From Pyronema omphalodes (Eukaryota > Ascomycota > Pezizomycetes > Pezizales > Pyronemataceae), in assembly GCA_024516155.1 (NCBI GenBank), contig JAJJXM010000075.1, forward strand, positions 1-64,000: 64,000 bases of DNA, in the 5' to 3' direction. Made by a program: the position numbers and the translations under genes. Below the pieces are notes generated by a model, which saw only the letters and a list, made by a program, of their open reading frames with translations, did no database searches and had not been told where the DNA came from. This document shows positions 22,313 through 33,423 of the stretch, one piece after another (positions within the stretch are counted from its first letter, which is position 1; each line of letters begins with the position of its first letter).

Positions 22313-25300
22313 ATGGATCCACTAAGCATTTCCGCGGCCGTTGCCGGCTTCGTGGGGCTTGCAGGCCAGATTCCTTCCATGTTGAAGAACTTGAAGGACT
22401 ACTATGATGGTGTTAAATACGCCCCCGCTGAAGTTCAAAGCCTTCTCGAGGAAGTCGAGGCCTTTTGCCAGGTTCTTGAGTATTTTAGAAACTTCCTACA
22501 AAACGACGATCTTAAGGGACGTAGATTCCAGGACTCTTCTGTCCTTCGAAAAGCAATCGAAGCCTGCGAATCCCAGCTGAAAGAGCTTCACCAAAGGCTG
22601 GCAGATATCTCCGATGCCTGTTCGAGTACCAAGACGTCGACGGGATTACTTACACGCACGAGGTGGCCATTTAAGAAGGGCGAACTTCAACAGACTGTCG
22701 TGAGGCTGCAGGGGCTTGTAAAAATTTTCCAGTTCTGGGTGATGACGAAGAATTAGTATGTTTATATCCCATTGCATCCCTCAAATCACCACACTTCTGA
22801 TGCATGCCAGTGAGCACATGGCCGGAACATTCGCGGTGGTACAGTCGCAGCTCTACGATAATCGGCAAGAAATCGAAAAGATGGCAACCGACATGCAACG
22901 CTTGTCACTTTCGGTGCCTTCCAATTTGCAACAGCGAATGTCCGAGATATCGCAGATGAAGACACTACTCTCCGAGCTAGCAGAATTCAACATGAAGGAA
23001 GTCCGCAACATCTCACGCGGGATAAACGAGGTTCAGGACAGATTGCAAGGTATGTCTGCCAGAAGCAGCGCATACGCTTTCGACTGACAGGTACCAGATG
23101 ATGAGATTCAGAAAATGATGCCGTGGATATCAACGTTGCAACCCCACAAAAGACATCAAGATATCCGAAAACAGCGAGTTCAAGGCACTGGTGAATGGTT
23201 TCTACTCCAACCGGAATTCGAGAAATGGAGGGACAGCGAATTGGCAGGAGATGGTGGTATAAGTTGTGTCTTAGCCTGCTCTGGGATGCCAGGTGCGGGA
23301 AAGTCCGTTATTTGGTATGTTGTGAAACTTGAGACCAACCTGAGTGAAAACTTGCTGATGTGATATTCCATGATCCAGTTCTCTGGTTTTCGATCATCTC
23401 AAGAGGAAGTTCAAGTTCTCCTCAGCAGAAAGAGCTTGTGTGGTCTGCCTATATTGCGATTACGGAGACGAAAAGAATCAAACCTCAGAAAACATGATTG
23501 GTGTGCTTCTGAAGCAAGTCATAGCAAGACTCAATAATTCGGGTTCATTACCACCGGATACCATCTCTACTTTGCGGGAGCATCTCAACGAACAGAAAAA
23601 TATTGACCTACAGGAAGCCTGTCAATTGTTAGTGGGAACAGTCAAGCAGCTTCAAAAGTTCTATGTGTGTATTGATGCCCTGGACGAGTGCAATTTGCAT
23701 CACCGCAGAGAGTTGGTGCAATCCCTCGAGAGGATCTCAGGCGAATGTAACCGCCAGACCTCAGTACGGATATTCTTTACGGCAAGACCTCACATCGGCC
23801 TGAAGGACATCATGGAACGCAATCCAAGACTCGGCCCTGTAGAGTACTTGACTTTAAAGGCACAGTCGGATGATATCAGAAGATACGTATCCCACATAAT
23901 CGACTTGGACGACAATGGCGACTGTATGACGGAAGAGCTTAGAGGCCAGATTCTGGAAAAGATCCTCGATAATTCTGACGGAATGTGAGTGCTGAAACCT
24001 TTCATAAACAATAGTAAAAGTCTTGGTCGCGGATTATTTGATATGTCTAGTGTTACTGTAAAAGAAGACCACTAACACATCAGACAAATACAGGTTTCTA
24101 CTGCCGGCTCTTCAAATCCAAACCGTATTAGCCCGGCCGACCATCAGCAAACGGCGTGCGGCCCTCCTCAACATGCCCACGAAACTCGAATTGGCTTTCG
24201 CAAGTACCATCACCAGGATCCAGAACCAAGAGTCTGAAAGGTCACATCAAGCCCTTGAGGTGCTCAAGTGGATATTCCTCGCCAAACGCCCATTGTCCGT
24301 CATGGAGTTACGCCATGCTCTCTCGGTCACGATTGATCAACGCGAAATGAAATCCGGAAAAGTGTCACTGGCGTACGATCAGACACTAGACTGGGACAAC
24401 CGTCCTTCTGAGAGATCATTGATAGACTGGTGCCTAGGCCTGGTTATCATAGATGAGGAGACTTCCACCATCCGACTAGTACATAAGTCTCTCCATGATT
24501 ACTTGACATCGCTGTACGAGGAGGGTGAAGTATTCCCCAGTGGTCATGACGAGATAGCATACACTTGCTTACAGTATATGCTCTTTCTTGATGATGAAGA
24601 CGGAATAGATGCGAGGACTCAGAAAGTGGCCGAGGATATCAAAGATCGACGCCGGGCGAGGTTCTGTCTTCTCGACTATGCTACCACTCACATTGGACAC
24701 CACCTATCCGATACAGTTCCACGCACATCATATATGATCCGCGCATTGTTTCCGGACACAGTAGACCTCCGTCGCATTTCCACAGGCCTTCGCTCGACGT
24801 TCCTGCATCCATTTCATACACGGAGGGAGAGATATATTTGTTCCAAACATGAATACAGTGCTACAATGCAAATCCACCTGCGCTTACAGTTCGTCATCAG
24901 CTGTGGATTAGAAACCGTTTTCACCGATCTACTAAATGTATTGCCCGAGACAATTGATTTCAACACCAGATTAGGCAGCAGTACAATGCTGCTACAGGCG
25001 TCCCGTGTTGGTCTGAAGAGGATCGTGTGTATTCTGTTAGGGAGCATAGTGGAAATCAACTCTAACGACAGTAAAGAAATGACCGCATTATTGTGGGCAT
25101 CTGAAAACGGCCACGAGTCAGTGGTCAATCTCCTCCTACAGGCAGAAGGTATCGATATCAATCCGACTGACTATCGCGGCCTAACAGCATTGTCATTGGC
25201 ATCCAGCAACGGCCACGAGTCAATTGTCAAGCTTCTCCTACAGGTAGAAGGTATCGACGTCAATACGAGGGACCGTTACGGCCAAACCGCATTGTCAAGG

Positions 25301-27769
25301 GCATCTATGCACGGCAATGAGTCAGTTGTAAAGCTGCTCCTCCAGGCTGAAGGTATCGATATCAATTCGCAGGACGGTAACGGCCAAACCGCAGTGTCAT
25401 GGGCATATTGCAACGGCCACGATTCAGTTGTTGATCTGCTTCTAGAGGCAGAAGGTATCGATATCAATTCGAAGGACTTTTCCGACCGAACAGCATTGCT
25501 ATCAGCATCCAAAAATGGCAACGAGTCAGTTGTAAAGCTGCTCCTACAGACATCAGGTATCAGCACCAATATAAGAAGATTTCCCTTCGAAAGGACAGCA
25601 TTGTCGTTGGCATCCGAATATGGCCACGAGTCAGTTGTAAATCTACTCTTGCAGGCAGAAAGTTTCGATATCAATACGCAGGACCGTGACGGCCAAACCG
25701 CACTGTCATTCGCATCCACAAGAGGCCATGAGTCGGTTGTGAAGCTGCTCCTACAGGCAGAAGGTATCGATATCAATTCGCAGGACGCTTGTGGCCTAAC
25801 CGCATTGTCACGGGCATCCTGTGAAGGCCATGAGTCAGTCATAAAGCTGCTGTTACAGGCAAAAGGTATCGATATCAATTTGGAGGACAATTACTGCCAA
25901 ACCGCATTGTTTTGGGCATCCGTAAGCAGCGACGAGTCAGTTGTAAGTCTGCTTCTACAGGCACGAGGTATCGATATCAATGTGAAGGACGGTTCCGGCC
26001 GAACCGCATTGTTAGCGGCATCAGAGCACGGCTACGAGTCAGTTGTCAAGCTGCTCCTACAGACACCGGGTATTAGCATCAATATAAAGAGCTTTTTCTT
26101 CGAAAGGACAGCATTGTCATTGGCATCCGAATATGGCCATGAGTCAGTTGTAAATCTACTCTTGCAGGCAGAAAGTACCGATATCAATTCGCAGGACTGT
26201 AACGGCCGAACCGCACTGTCATTCGCGTCCAGCAACGGTCAGGAGTCGGTTATCAAGCTGCTCCTACAGGCAGAAGGTCTCGATATCAATTCGCAAGACA
26301 CTCGCGGCTTCACCGCATTGTCATGGGCATCTCGCAACGGCCACGAGTCTGTCGTAAGGCTGCTTTTACAGGCAGAAGGTATCGATACCAATTCGGAGGA
26401 CTATTACTGCCAAACCGCATTGTCATGGGCATCCATAGGCAGCCACGAGTCAGTTGTAAATCTGCTTCTACAGACAGAAGGTATCGATATCAATTCGAAG
26501 GACTGCTCCGAGCCAACCGCATTGTTATCGGCATCCAAAAATGGCGACGAGTCAGTTGTAAATCTCCTCCTACAGGCAGCAAGTATCAATATCAACGCGC
26601 AGGACCGTAACGGCCAAAGTGCACTGTCATTGGCATCCAGCAATGGCCATCACTCAGTTGTAAATCAGCTGCTGCACGCAGCAGGTATTGATATCGATTC
26701 AATGGACAAGGACGGCCGAACCGCATTTTCAAGGGCATCCAGCAACGGCCACCAGTCAGTTGTACAGCTGCTCCTACAGACAGAAAGTATCGATATCAAT
26801 TTGAAGGACTACGACGGCCGAACCTCATTGTCATGGGCATCCGAAAACGGCCACGGGTCGGTTGTAAAGCTCCTCATAGAGGTCGAAGGTATCGATATCA
26901 ATTCAAAAGACCGTTCCGACGGAAAGACCGCATTATCGTGGGCATCCATCTACGGCCAAGAGTCGGTTATCGAGCTGCTCCTACAGGCAGAAGGTATTGA
27001 TATCAATTCAGCGGACGAAGATGGGCTGACCGCATTGTCACTGGCATCCATCCAGGGCCACGAGTCGGTTATCAAGCTGCTCCTACAGGCAGAGGGTATT
27101 GATATCAATTCAGCGGACAAATATGGCCGAACCGCATTGTCATTGGCAGCCGAAGAATACGAGGAGTTGGTTATAGTCGAACTACTCCTACAGGCTGAAG
27201 ATATTGATATCAATTCAGCGGACGAAGATGGGCGAACCGCATTGTCATGGGCATCCGGAAACGGCTTCGAGTCAATTGTAAAGCTGCTTCTACAGGCAGA
27301 AGGTATCGATTTCAATTCGAAAGACCGTTCCAGCGGAAAGACCGCATTATCGTGGGCATCCCGCTACGGCCGCAAGTCGGTTGTCAAGCTACTCCTACAG
27401 ATGGAAGGTATTGATATCAATTCGATGGACCGTGACGGCCGAACCGCATTGTCATGGGCATCCGAAAACGGCCACCAGTCACTTGTGCAGCTTCTCCTCC
27501 AGAAAGAAGGTATCGATATCAATTCAGCAGATGAAGATGGGCTGACCGCATTGGCATGGGCATCCGGAAACGGCTACGAGTCGGTTATCAAGCTACTCCT
27601 ACAGATGGAAGGTATTGATATCAATTTGGAGGACAACGAAGGCCGGACTGCGTTATTCTGGGCATCTAACAGAGGTTATGATTCGATCGCAAACCTACTT
27701 CTCACCGCTGGAGCTATTTCTGAGCCCGAGTCCCCTATACCGGAAAACGCAGTCGAACCCGACACATAA
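22313..27769 (+). CDS. NLR-like STAND protein: helical N-domain, NACHT, winged helix, about 27 ankyrin repeats (1726 aa, 5 exons)
   Basis: Exons are 22313-22755, 22811-23049, 23098-23314, 23379-23984 and 24094-27769. Phases join exactly, and each junction matches the second copy at 42.5 kb. Residues 1 to about 225 begin MDPLSISAAVAGFVGLAGQI, typical of the HeLo-like fungal STAND N-terminal domain. NACHT Walker A is GMPGAGKS (about 290-297), Walker B is YVCIDALDEC (about 395-404), and RIFFTARP is a sensor-type motif. A winged-helix block around ALEVLKWIFLAKRPLSVMEL follows. From about residue 790 to the end are 26-27 ankyrin units of mostly 34 residues, consensus TALSWASxNGHESVVKLLLQ. Such proteins are proposed fungal immune or heterokaryon-incompatibility sensors: the repeats recognise, NACHT oligomerises, the N-domain signals. 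The role here is inference from architecture. There is no signal peptide. Confidence 0.9.
24960..27705 (+). repeat. Ankyrin-coding tandem array with higher-order five-unit duplication
   Basis: A roughly 102-bp unit is repeated about 27 times in one exon. A block of five units starting near 25495 is repeated 513 bp (171 codons) downstream: both blocks open with a divergent unit ending in FPFE or FFFE, then share RTALSLASEYGHESVVNLLL and a CQTAL unit. A second four-unit period shares SKDRS(D/S)GKTALSWAS at about 26905 and 27320. This indicates recent unequal exchange within the array. Confidence 0.85.
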
Positions 27770-27962
27770 ACTATGGATCACTGGCAAAGTCATTTTTTAT
27801 AGTATGATTAAATAATTTGAAGGGGCGGAATACGCAGGTCGCAGGATGGATTAAGATATTTTTATCGCTGTTTGTGGTTCTGGTTCTTCGCGTTCATATT
27901 TTCTTTTTTCGATCTTTCCTATGTTAAACACTCTCTCAATTTTCATTTGCAGGAATTTTCGA

Positions 27963-28196
27963 AATAGTTATGATGTTACGATGGCAATCGATGAGGTCCA
28001 ATTGGGTATGGGGTTGGTGGGAGAATGTTTCGTTTTTATTAATAGTTATGATGTTACGATGGCAATCGATGAGGTCCAATTGGGTATGGGGTTGGTGGGA
28101 GAATGTTTCGTTTTTATTAATAGTTATGATGTTACGATGGCAATCGATGAGGTCCAATTGGGTATGGGGTTGGTGGGAGAATGTTTCGTTTTGATT
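27963..28196 (+). repeat. 78-bp minisatellite, three near-identical copies
   Basis: Copies start at 27963, 28041 and 28119 with a period of exactly 78 bp and almost no divergence, the last differing by a T-to-G near its end. The array lies about 190 bp downstream of the NLR-1 stop. Being 26 codons long, it keeps frames open on both strands, so the open frames across it are probably by-products. Confidence 0.9.
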
Positions 28197-29764
28197 GTCA
28201 CAGTTTTTGCGTGGCGGAGGAAGGGATGTTTTTTTTTTGTTGCTATAATGAACCTTTGGCACTATGATTCTGTTTTTGCCTCTCTTAATGAATGAATGAT
28301 CATCCTTAAACAATGTAACAACACCCAGTGTTATTTTCCTTCTCCTGCGCCTGTCCTTCGGGCCTTCGACCTTTCTCTTAAGATCCAGTAACTCCTCCAG
28401 AACAGATCACCGCGGGTCTGACTCCTTTCAGATTTTCTTCTTCCTAAAATCCTCCTCTGGTGAAATTCATCGTGCTGCTCTTATTATTCGCCAGAAACAC
28501 CTTCGAAACCCCTCAGCCACTCTTGGTATAAATCTTACATCACTACCCAATGCAAGGCAATGTATTTGTATATGTAGTACAAAAAGAACCTCAAAGCAAC
28601 ACCCCAACTCAAATGTTCTAAACTCAACACAGTGTTGCCATAACACTGCCAAGTCACGATTAAATCAGGCCTAGGATGAGGCGCCACACACAACCGGAAC
28701 ATCGCATCAATCAGTAGATATTTTGAGAGCAAAATTAATTTCTATCATGTATGGAAAAGCAAGTATTCGTAGTTTTTCCATTGTAGTTCTGAGTTCCTCC
28801 CATGGCTACTGCAGACGCGGGTTACAAACAGACGAGTGACATACGATGAGTAGCTCACTATGCACCCCGTCACCAAAATTCGCACTTGTTTTGTATATAA
28901 TTTTCTTTACTAATTCATTGATTTATTAAATCATACACTACTTGAAGTCTAGAAGGTCTATGTATTATAAAAGAAACCAGAATTTCGTATTCGTGATCAA
29001 AGGCATCTAGTGGGGTTTCCCAATCTCCTACTACAGAGTTTGTCAGCTACTTCGCTTCCGTAGCGATACCATGTTTCACAATAACTATCATTGTATCCTA
29101 TTAAAACCCTGTCACAAAAAGGTACATCATTAAGGAAACCTCATCATCCAGTGCTAATATATCCCAAATTCAAGAAAAAAAAAGCCATCTAAAAACCCGG
29201 CATGGCAAATTAAACAAACTCCCCAACGTCACGAAAGACGCCACAAAATCATAATCTCTCTATCAAACGGGAATGCAAGAGAAAGGTGGAGGTAGAGGAG
29301 TGTATTCATTGAGAACGATAGTGATCTAGCTCTACGCGTCTACAGAGGGAGATATACCCAATATGGAAAGTCCACCTCCACGTGCCAGCCACGTAAGCGC
29401 TAAGTGCGGCTAAGACACCGGAACTTCAGGCGACCTTTGACATTCTAAAAAATACTCCTCTCTTATCTCAGTTGCATGGTAAAGGTAATGTAACAAAGCA
29501 TATACCAATCATCGCCGGTTATATATTTCTAACCCCATCATCTATTACATACATATGTACATACCTATATTACTTCTCTACTGTACTGCTATCTCCCGCT
29601 AAGATATCTCCCGCTAATATATTTCCTGCTACATACCATGTACATACCATTCTTCCAATCCCTCTAAAATCCCTCTACCATTATGTTAAACACCATCCCC
29701 AGTCACCACAGAATCCCTCATAACATTTCAACAATCTCGATTCCCGATGACTCATGAGTTATCA

Positions 29765-29844
29765 AAAATCCCTATTTCCGACAACGCCGCGCTAAACAGT
29801 CCAAGTAGGGCACAACCCTCACTCGCCTACACCACATCCACGCG
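29765..29844 (+). repeat. Left arm of an inverted repeat (partner 30615-30700)
   Basis: The reverse complement of 30615-30700 matches this stretch. Shared blocks include GTAGGGCACAACCCTCA, CTCGCCTACACCAC and CCGACAAC. The spacer between arms is about 770 bp. Confidence 0.75.
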
Positions 29845-29869
29845 GACCACGGTACTCCGCCTTAACTTC

Positions 29870-29918
29870 TCACCAGTCACCAGTCACCAGTCACCAGTCA
29901 CCAGTCACCAGTCACCAT
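29870..29918 (+). repeat. Heptamer array TCACCAG x7
   Basis: Seven consecutive 7-bp units, the last ending TCACCAT. Confidence 0.9.
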
Positions 29919-29984
29919 AGCTATGTTTTTCTTTCTTTTTTTGCTCTTTGTAAACAAAGGGTTCCGATATATACCAAAAGCGGT

Positions 29985-30350
29985 TACATAGGAACACAAA
30001 AGCTTTCGTTAATCCCATCCCCTGTAGGCTGTAGTAAGTCAAGAAAAAAGAAGCCCCATAACATAATCCCCATGAATCCTCTCATGAAAACAGAAAACAG
30101 AAAAACAGAAAAAAAAGAACAGCAGCAGATCCAAGTGAGAGCCTCAGAGTTACAGCTTACCTGCGAGTCTATGAATCCGTACCATTCCCAGCCCATATCC
30201 ATCCGTAGTCATATTATTTCCAGCACAGTAGTCCGTAGTCAGTAGTCCGTAATCAGTAGTCCGTAATCAGTAATCATCCCATAAGCGACCCCAGTTTTCG
30301 CAAGCGAGTACACCATACATAACCAGGCCGGTGGTGCTAATAGTGCTACT
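29985..30350 (+). repeat. Diverged direct duplication, copy 1 (copy 2 at 30870-31210)
   Basis: The two copies share, in the same order, AAGCTTTCGTTA, AAGTCAAGAA, ATAATCCC, GTCTCATGA-like and GAGTTACA blocks, AATCCGTACCATTCCCAGCC, TTATTTCCAGCACAGTAGTC and CCAGGCCGGTGGTGCTAAT. They differ by small indels and in the number of short TAATCAG or TAGTCCG units. Confidence 0.8.
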
Positions 30351-30614
30351 AGTGCTAATAGTGCTAATAGTGCTAATAGTGCATCATCACCATCTTTTCA
30401 GGAGCAACACCACTCGTGTAACTTTTCGAAAGATGGTTCCAATATTCCATCTACCTCTATCTCCCACCTCTCCCACCACGATATTAAAACCCTTTTATTT
30501 TTCAAAGAAAGAAAGAAAAAAAAAAAAAGCAAGCAAGCAAGTAAGCAAGCAAAACATAGCAGTGGTGACTAGTGACTGGTTGGTGACCGGTTAGAAGTTA
30601 AAAGTTAGGGCGAC

Positions 30615-30700
30615 GCGTGGTGGTGTAGGCGAGTGAGGTGAGGGTTGTGCCCTACTTAGATTGTCTAGTGCGGTGTTGTCGGAGTTATCTTATAGGGATC
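30615..30700 (-). repeat. Right arm of the inverted repeat
   Basis: Reverse-complement partner of 29765-29844. It sits between the two copies of the direct duplication. Confidence 0.75.
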
Positions 30701-30869
30701 CTTGATTCCTTGATTCCTTGGTTCGGGATTTTTGAAATGCGCAGGAATTGTGTGATGACTGGGTGTAATGTTTAATACGGTTGGTGTGATGGTTAGTGGA
30801 ATTGTGGAGGTGTTGGAAGAATGTGGGTATGTAGCAATAATTACTCGTGCCTAAAGCGGCTTGGGGGGA

Positions 30870-31210
30870 TAAAGCTTTCGTTATTTCCTTACCCCTGCCC
30901 ACCCCCTGCCCACACCGGTGGATTCTCGTAGTAAGTAGTAAGTCGTAAGTCAAGAAACAAGAACCCCCACGACATAATCCCGTGGTCCAAGGATCGTCTC
31001 ATGAGAAAGAAAAAAAAAAAAAATTAGAGCCCTAGAGTTACAACTTACCCACGAATCCGTACCATTCCCAGCCGATATCCGTAGTCATGTTATTTCCAGC
31101 ACAGTAGTCAGTAATCAGTAATCAGTAATCAGCAATCATCGTATGTAGAAGTGGCCCCGGTTTGAGTATGCGCGTACACCATAACCAGGCCGGTGGTGCT
31201 AATGGTGTAT
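30870..31210 (+). repeat. Diverged direct duplication, copy 2
   Basis: See copy 1 at 29985-30350. Order and orientation are the same. Confidence 0.8.
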
Positions 31211-31386
31211 TATCACCATCTTGGCATGAGTAATATGTACTTAATATACCACCCGTGTTGATTTTCGCAGTATATGGGTTTAATTGTGATAAATATCAAT
31301 AAGTGTATCTCTGGGTATCAAAAGTATGCAGGTATGGATATATGGATATATGTAGAACTGAGTATAGTTGTGGTTATTACGAAGTC

Positions 31387-31558
31387 GGGAAGCTGGGAAG
31401 CTGGGAAGCTGGGAAGCTGCATACTCCAGAGTTCCAGAGTTCCAGAGTTCCAGAGTTCCAGAGTTCCAGAGTTCCAGAGTTCCAGAGTTCCAGAGTTCCA
31501 GAGTTCCAGAGTTCCAGAGTTCCAGAGTTCCAGAGTTCCAGAGTTCCAGAGTTGCAGA
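31387..31558 (+). repeat. Two adjacent octamer arrays: GGGAAGCT x4, then GTTCCAGA x16
   Basis: GGGAAGCT is repeated about four times (31387-31419). After a short gap GTTCCAGA runs 31431-31558, 15 perfect copies and a final GTTGCAGA. The 8-bp period leaves all six frames open, so the frames of 65-145 residues spanning it are artefacts. Confidence 0.92.
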
Positions 31559-32118
31559 GATTTCCAATGATCAAGACCATACTAACTATTTTTCATACAG
31601 TCTCATGATTCCCAAAGTGATCTTAAAAAAATCAAAACTAAAAATCAAAACTAGAAATCAAGAAAGGAAAAAAAAAGGGGTTTCCGTTTCCACGTTAAGT
31701 TTTTTACAAGTTCTTCACAAGCTTCCACCCCTCCTCATTACCTCCTCATCATCAAAACCACCAATGCCACGTCAAAGAAAAAAGATGAGAGGAAAAAAAA
31801 AGTTGATATGAATAGCATCTACCTACTATCAATCATTGAATAATTTTTGATGTAAAAAGAAAAAAAAAAAAAAAAAGAAAAACAGTGATGAGAGAGACAT
31901 AAAAAAAAACAGCATAGCAAACAAGTCGTAAGATGAACCCCAAAAAAGACAAATTTAGTACACCTCCGTTATAAAAGAAAATCCCAGAAAACAAAAAACA
32001 GCCCAAATCCCTAGTGTTACACGCTTTGAAATGAAATAATAGTATACTCTCCTCCTCTTTAAATCATCCCCCGACCTCGACAACGCTTTCTTACCTATCG
32101 ACCTGTTAAGGAAGATGT

Positions 32119-33423
32119 TTAGAAGTCCTCGTCAAAGGCCAATCCACCGTCATCAGCCTCGGCCTCTCCAGCTGCCGCTGGGGTTCCGGGTGCTACATCC
32201 TCCTTGGGCTTAGGTGCCTGCTTAGCATTGCTGAACACACCAGCCTTCTGGTAGTCACCAACGCGCTTCTCGAAGAAGTTAGTCTTTCCGTTCAAGGAGA
32301 TAGACTCCATGAAGTCGAAGGGGTTGGTGGAGTTGTAGTGCTTGGGGTTACCCAAGGAGAGAAGTAGACGGTCAGCGACGAATTCAATGTACTGAACCAT
32401 CAACTTTGAGTTCATTCCGAGAAGGGCCACAGGAAGCGCCTCAGTAAGGAACTCGCACTCAATACCGACAGCCTCAATGATGATGTCACGAACAGCATCC
32501 TGGCTAGGACGGTTCTTGAGGTGGGAAAACAAAAGACAAGCAAAGTCGGTGTGAAGACCCTCGTCACGAGAAATAAGCTCGTTGGAGAAAGAGAGACCAG
32601 GCATAAGACCACGCTTCTTGAGCCAGAAGATAGACGCGAAGGATCCAGAGAAGAAGATACCCTCGACGGCAGCGAAGGCAACGAGACGCTGAGCAAAGGT
32701 GGACTTGGTGTCCTCAATCCACTTAATAGCCCACTCGGCCTTCTTCTTAATGCAGGGAATAGTCTCGATGGCATCAAAGAGGTATGCACGCTGCTTGCTG
32801 TCGGAAACGTAGGTGTCGATCAATAAGGAGTAGGTTTCTGAGTGAATGTTCTCCATCATGATCTGGAAACCGTAGAAGCAACGAGCCTCAGGGACCTGGA
32901 CCTCATTGCTGAAACGCTGAACAAGGTTCTCGTTAACGATACCGTCGGAGGCAGCGAAGAAGGCAAGAACGTGGGAAATGAAGTAGCGCTCGTCGTTGTT
33001 GAGGCGTTTGTTCCAGTCGTGAAGGTCTTTGGAGAGGTCGATTTCTTCTGCGGTCCAGAAGGAAGCTTCGGCCTTCTTGTACATTTGCCAGATCTGTAGA
33101 AAGTATTAACTGACGCGTATTCTAGACAGCTATAAGGAATCTGACGCGTACCTCGTGGTACTTGATGGGAAAGAGAACGAAGCGCTGCTTGTTCTCCATC
33201 AACAAGGGCTCGTCGGCTTCAAAGCTCTGGATAGACGAGGGAAGGTTGACAAGCTTCTCCTCGGGCTGGGAGGCAACCTTCACAGGCTCGACGCGAACCT
33301 GGTTGGCAGCCTTCTTGAGGGCAGTCATGTCCATGTTGAAGTCAATGGGCTATTCAGTCGTGAATTAGCACGCGGATTGGTATCGGAGTATTCGAAGAGT
33401 CATACCACAGCGGTGACAGACAT
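32119..33423 (-). CDS. rnr2: Ribonucleotide reductase small subunit, class Ia (396 aa, 3 exons)
   Basis: Exons in coding order are 33423-33406 (MSVTAV), 33349-33152 and 33093-32119, in phase. The ferritin-like core has [28 protein letters not shown], a [21 protein letters not shown] segment with the diiron E-x2-H ligands and the radical Tyr, [19 protein letters not shown] and [14 protein letters not shown]. The acidic C-terminus GLAFDEDF is the docking tail for the large subunit. The enzyme makes deoxyribonucleotides for replication and repair. The gene is probably cell-cycle regulated, because six ACGCGT sites lie in its second intron and upstream. Intron 2 (33094-33151) alone contains two of them. 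Confidence 0.97.

Larger units (their letters stand above)
27770..32118. other. 4.3-kb gene-free, repeat-rich region between NLR-1 and RNR2
   Basis: No supported gene. It holds the 78-bp minisatellite, a TCACCAG array (29870-29918), inverted arms at 29765-29844 and 30615-30700, a direct duplication (29985-30350 with 30870-31210), a GTGCTAATA array (about 30332-30381), two adjacent octamer arrays (31387-31558) and many A-runs from 31640 to 32000. The last 300 bp are presumably the RNR2 3' UTR. Confidence 0.6.

Noticed and set aside
27921..28313. Open frames of about 125 codons on both strands with a 26-residue repeat
   Set aside because: Produced by the 78-bp minisatellite; no conserved residues outside the array.
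29870..29918. CRISPR-like array
   Set aside because: Units are contiguous heptamers without spacers, in a fungal genome.
31274..31811. Open frames of 65-147 codons on both strands
   Set aside because: They exist only because an 8-bp GTTCCAGA array without stops keeps every frame open.
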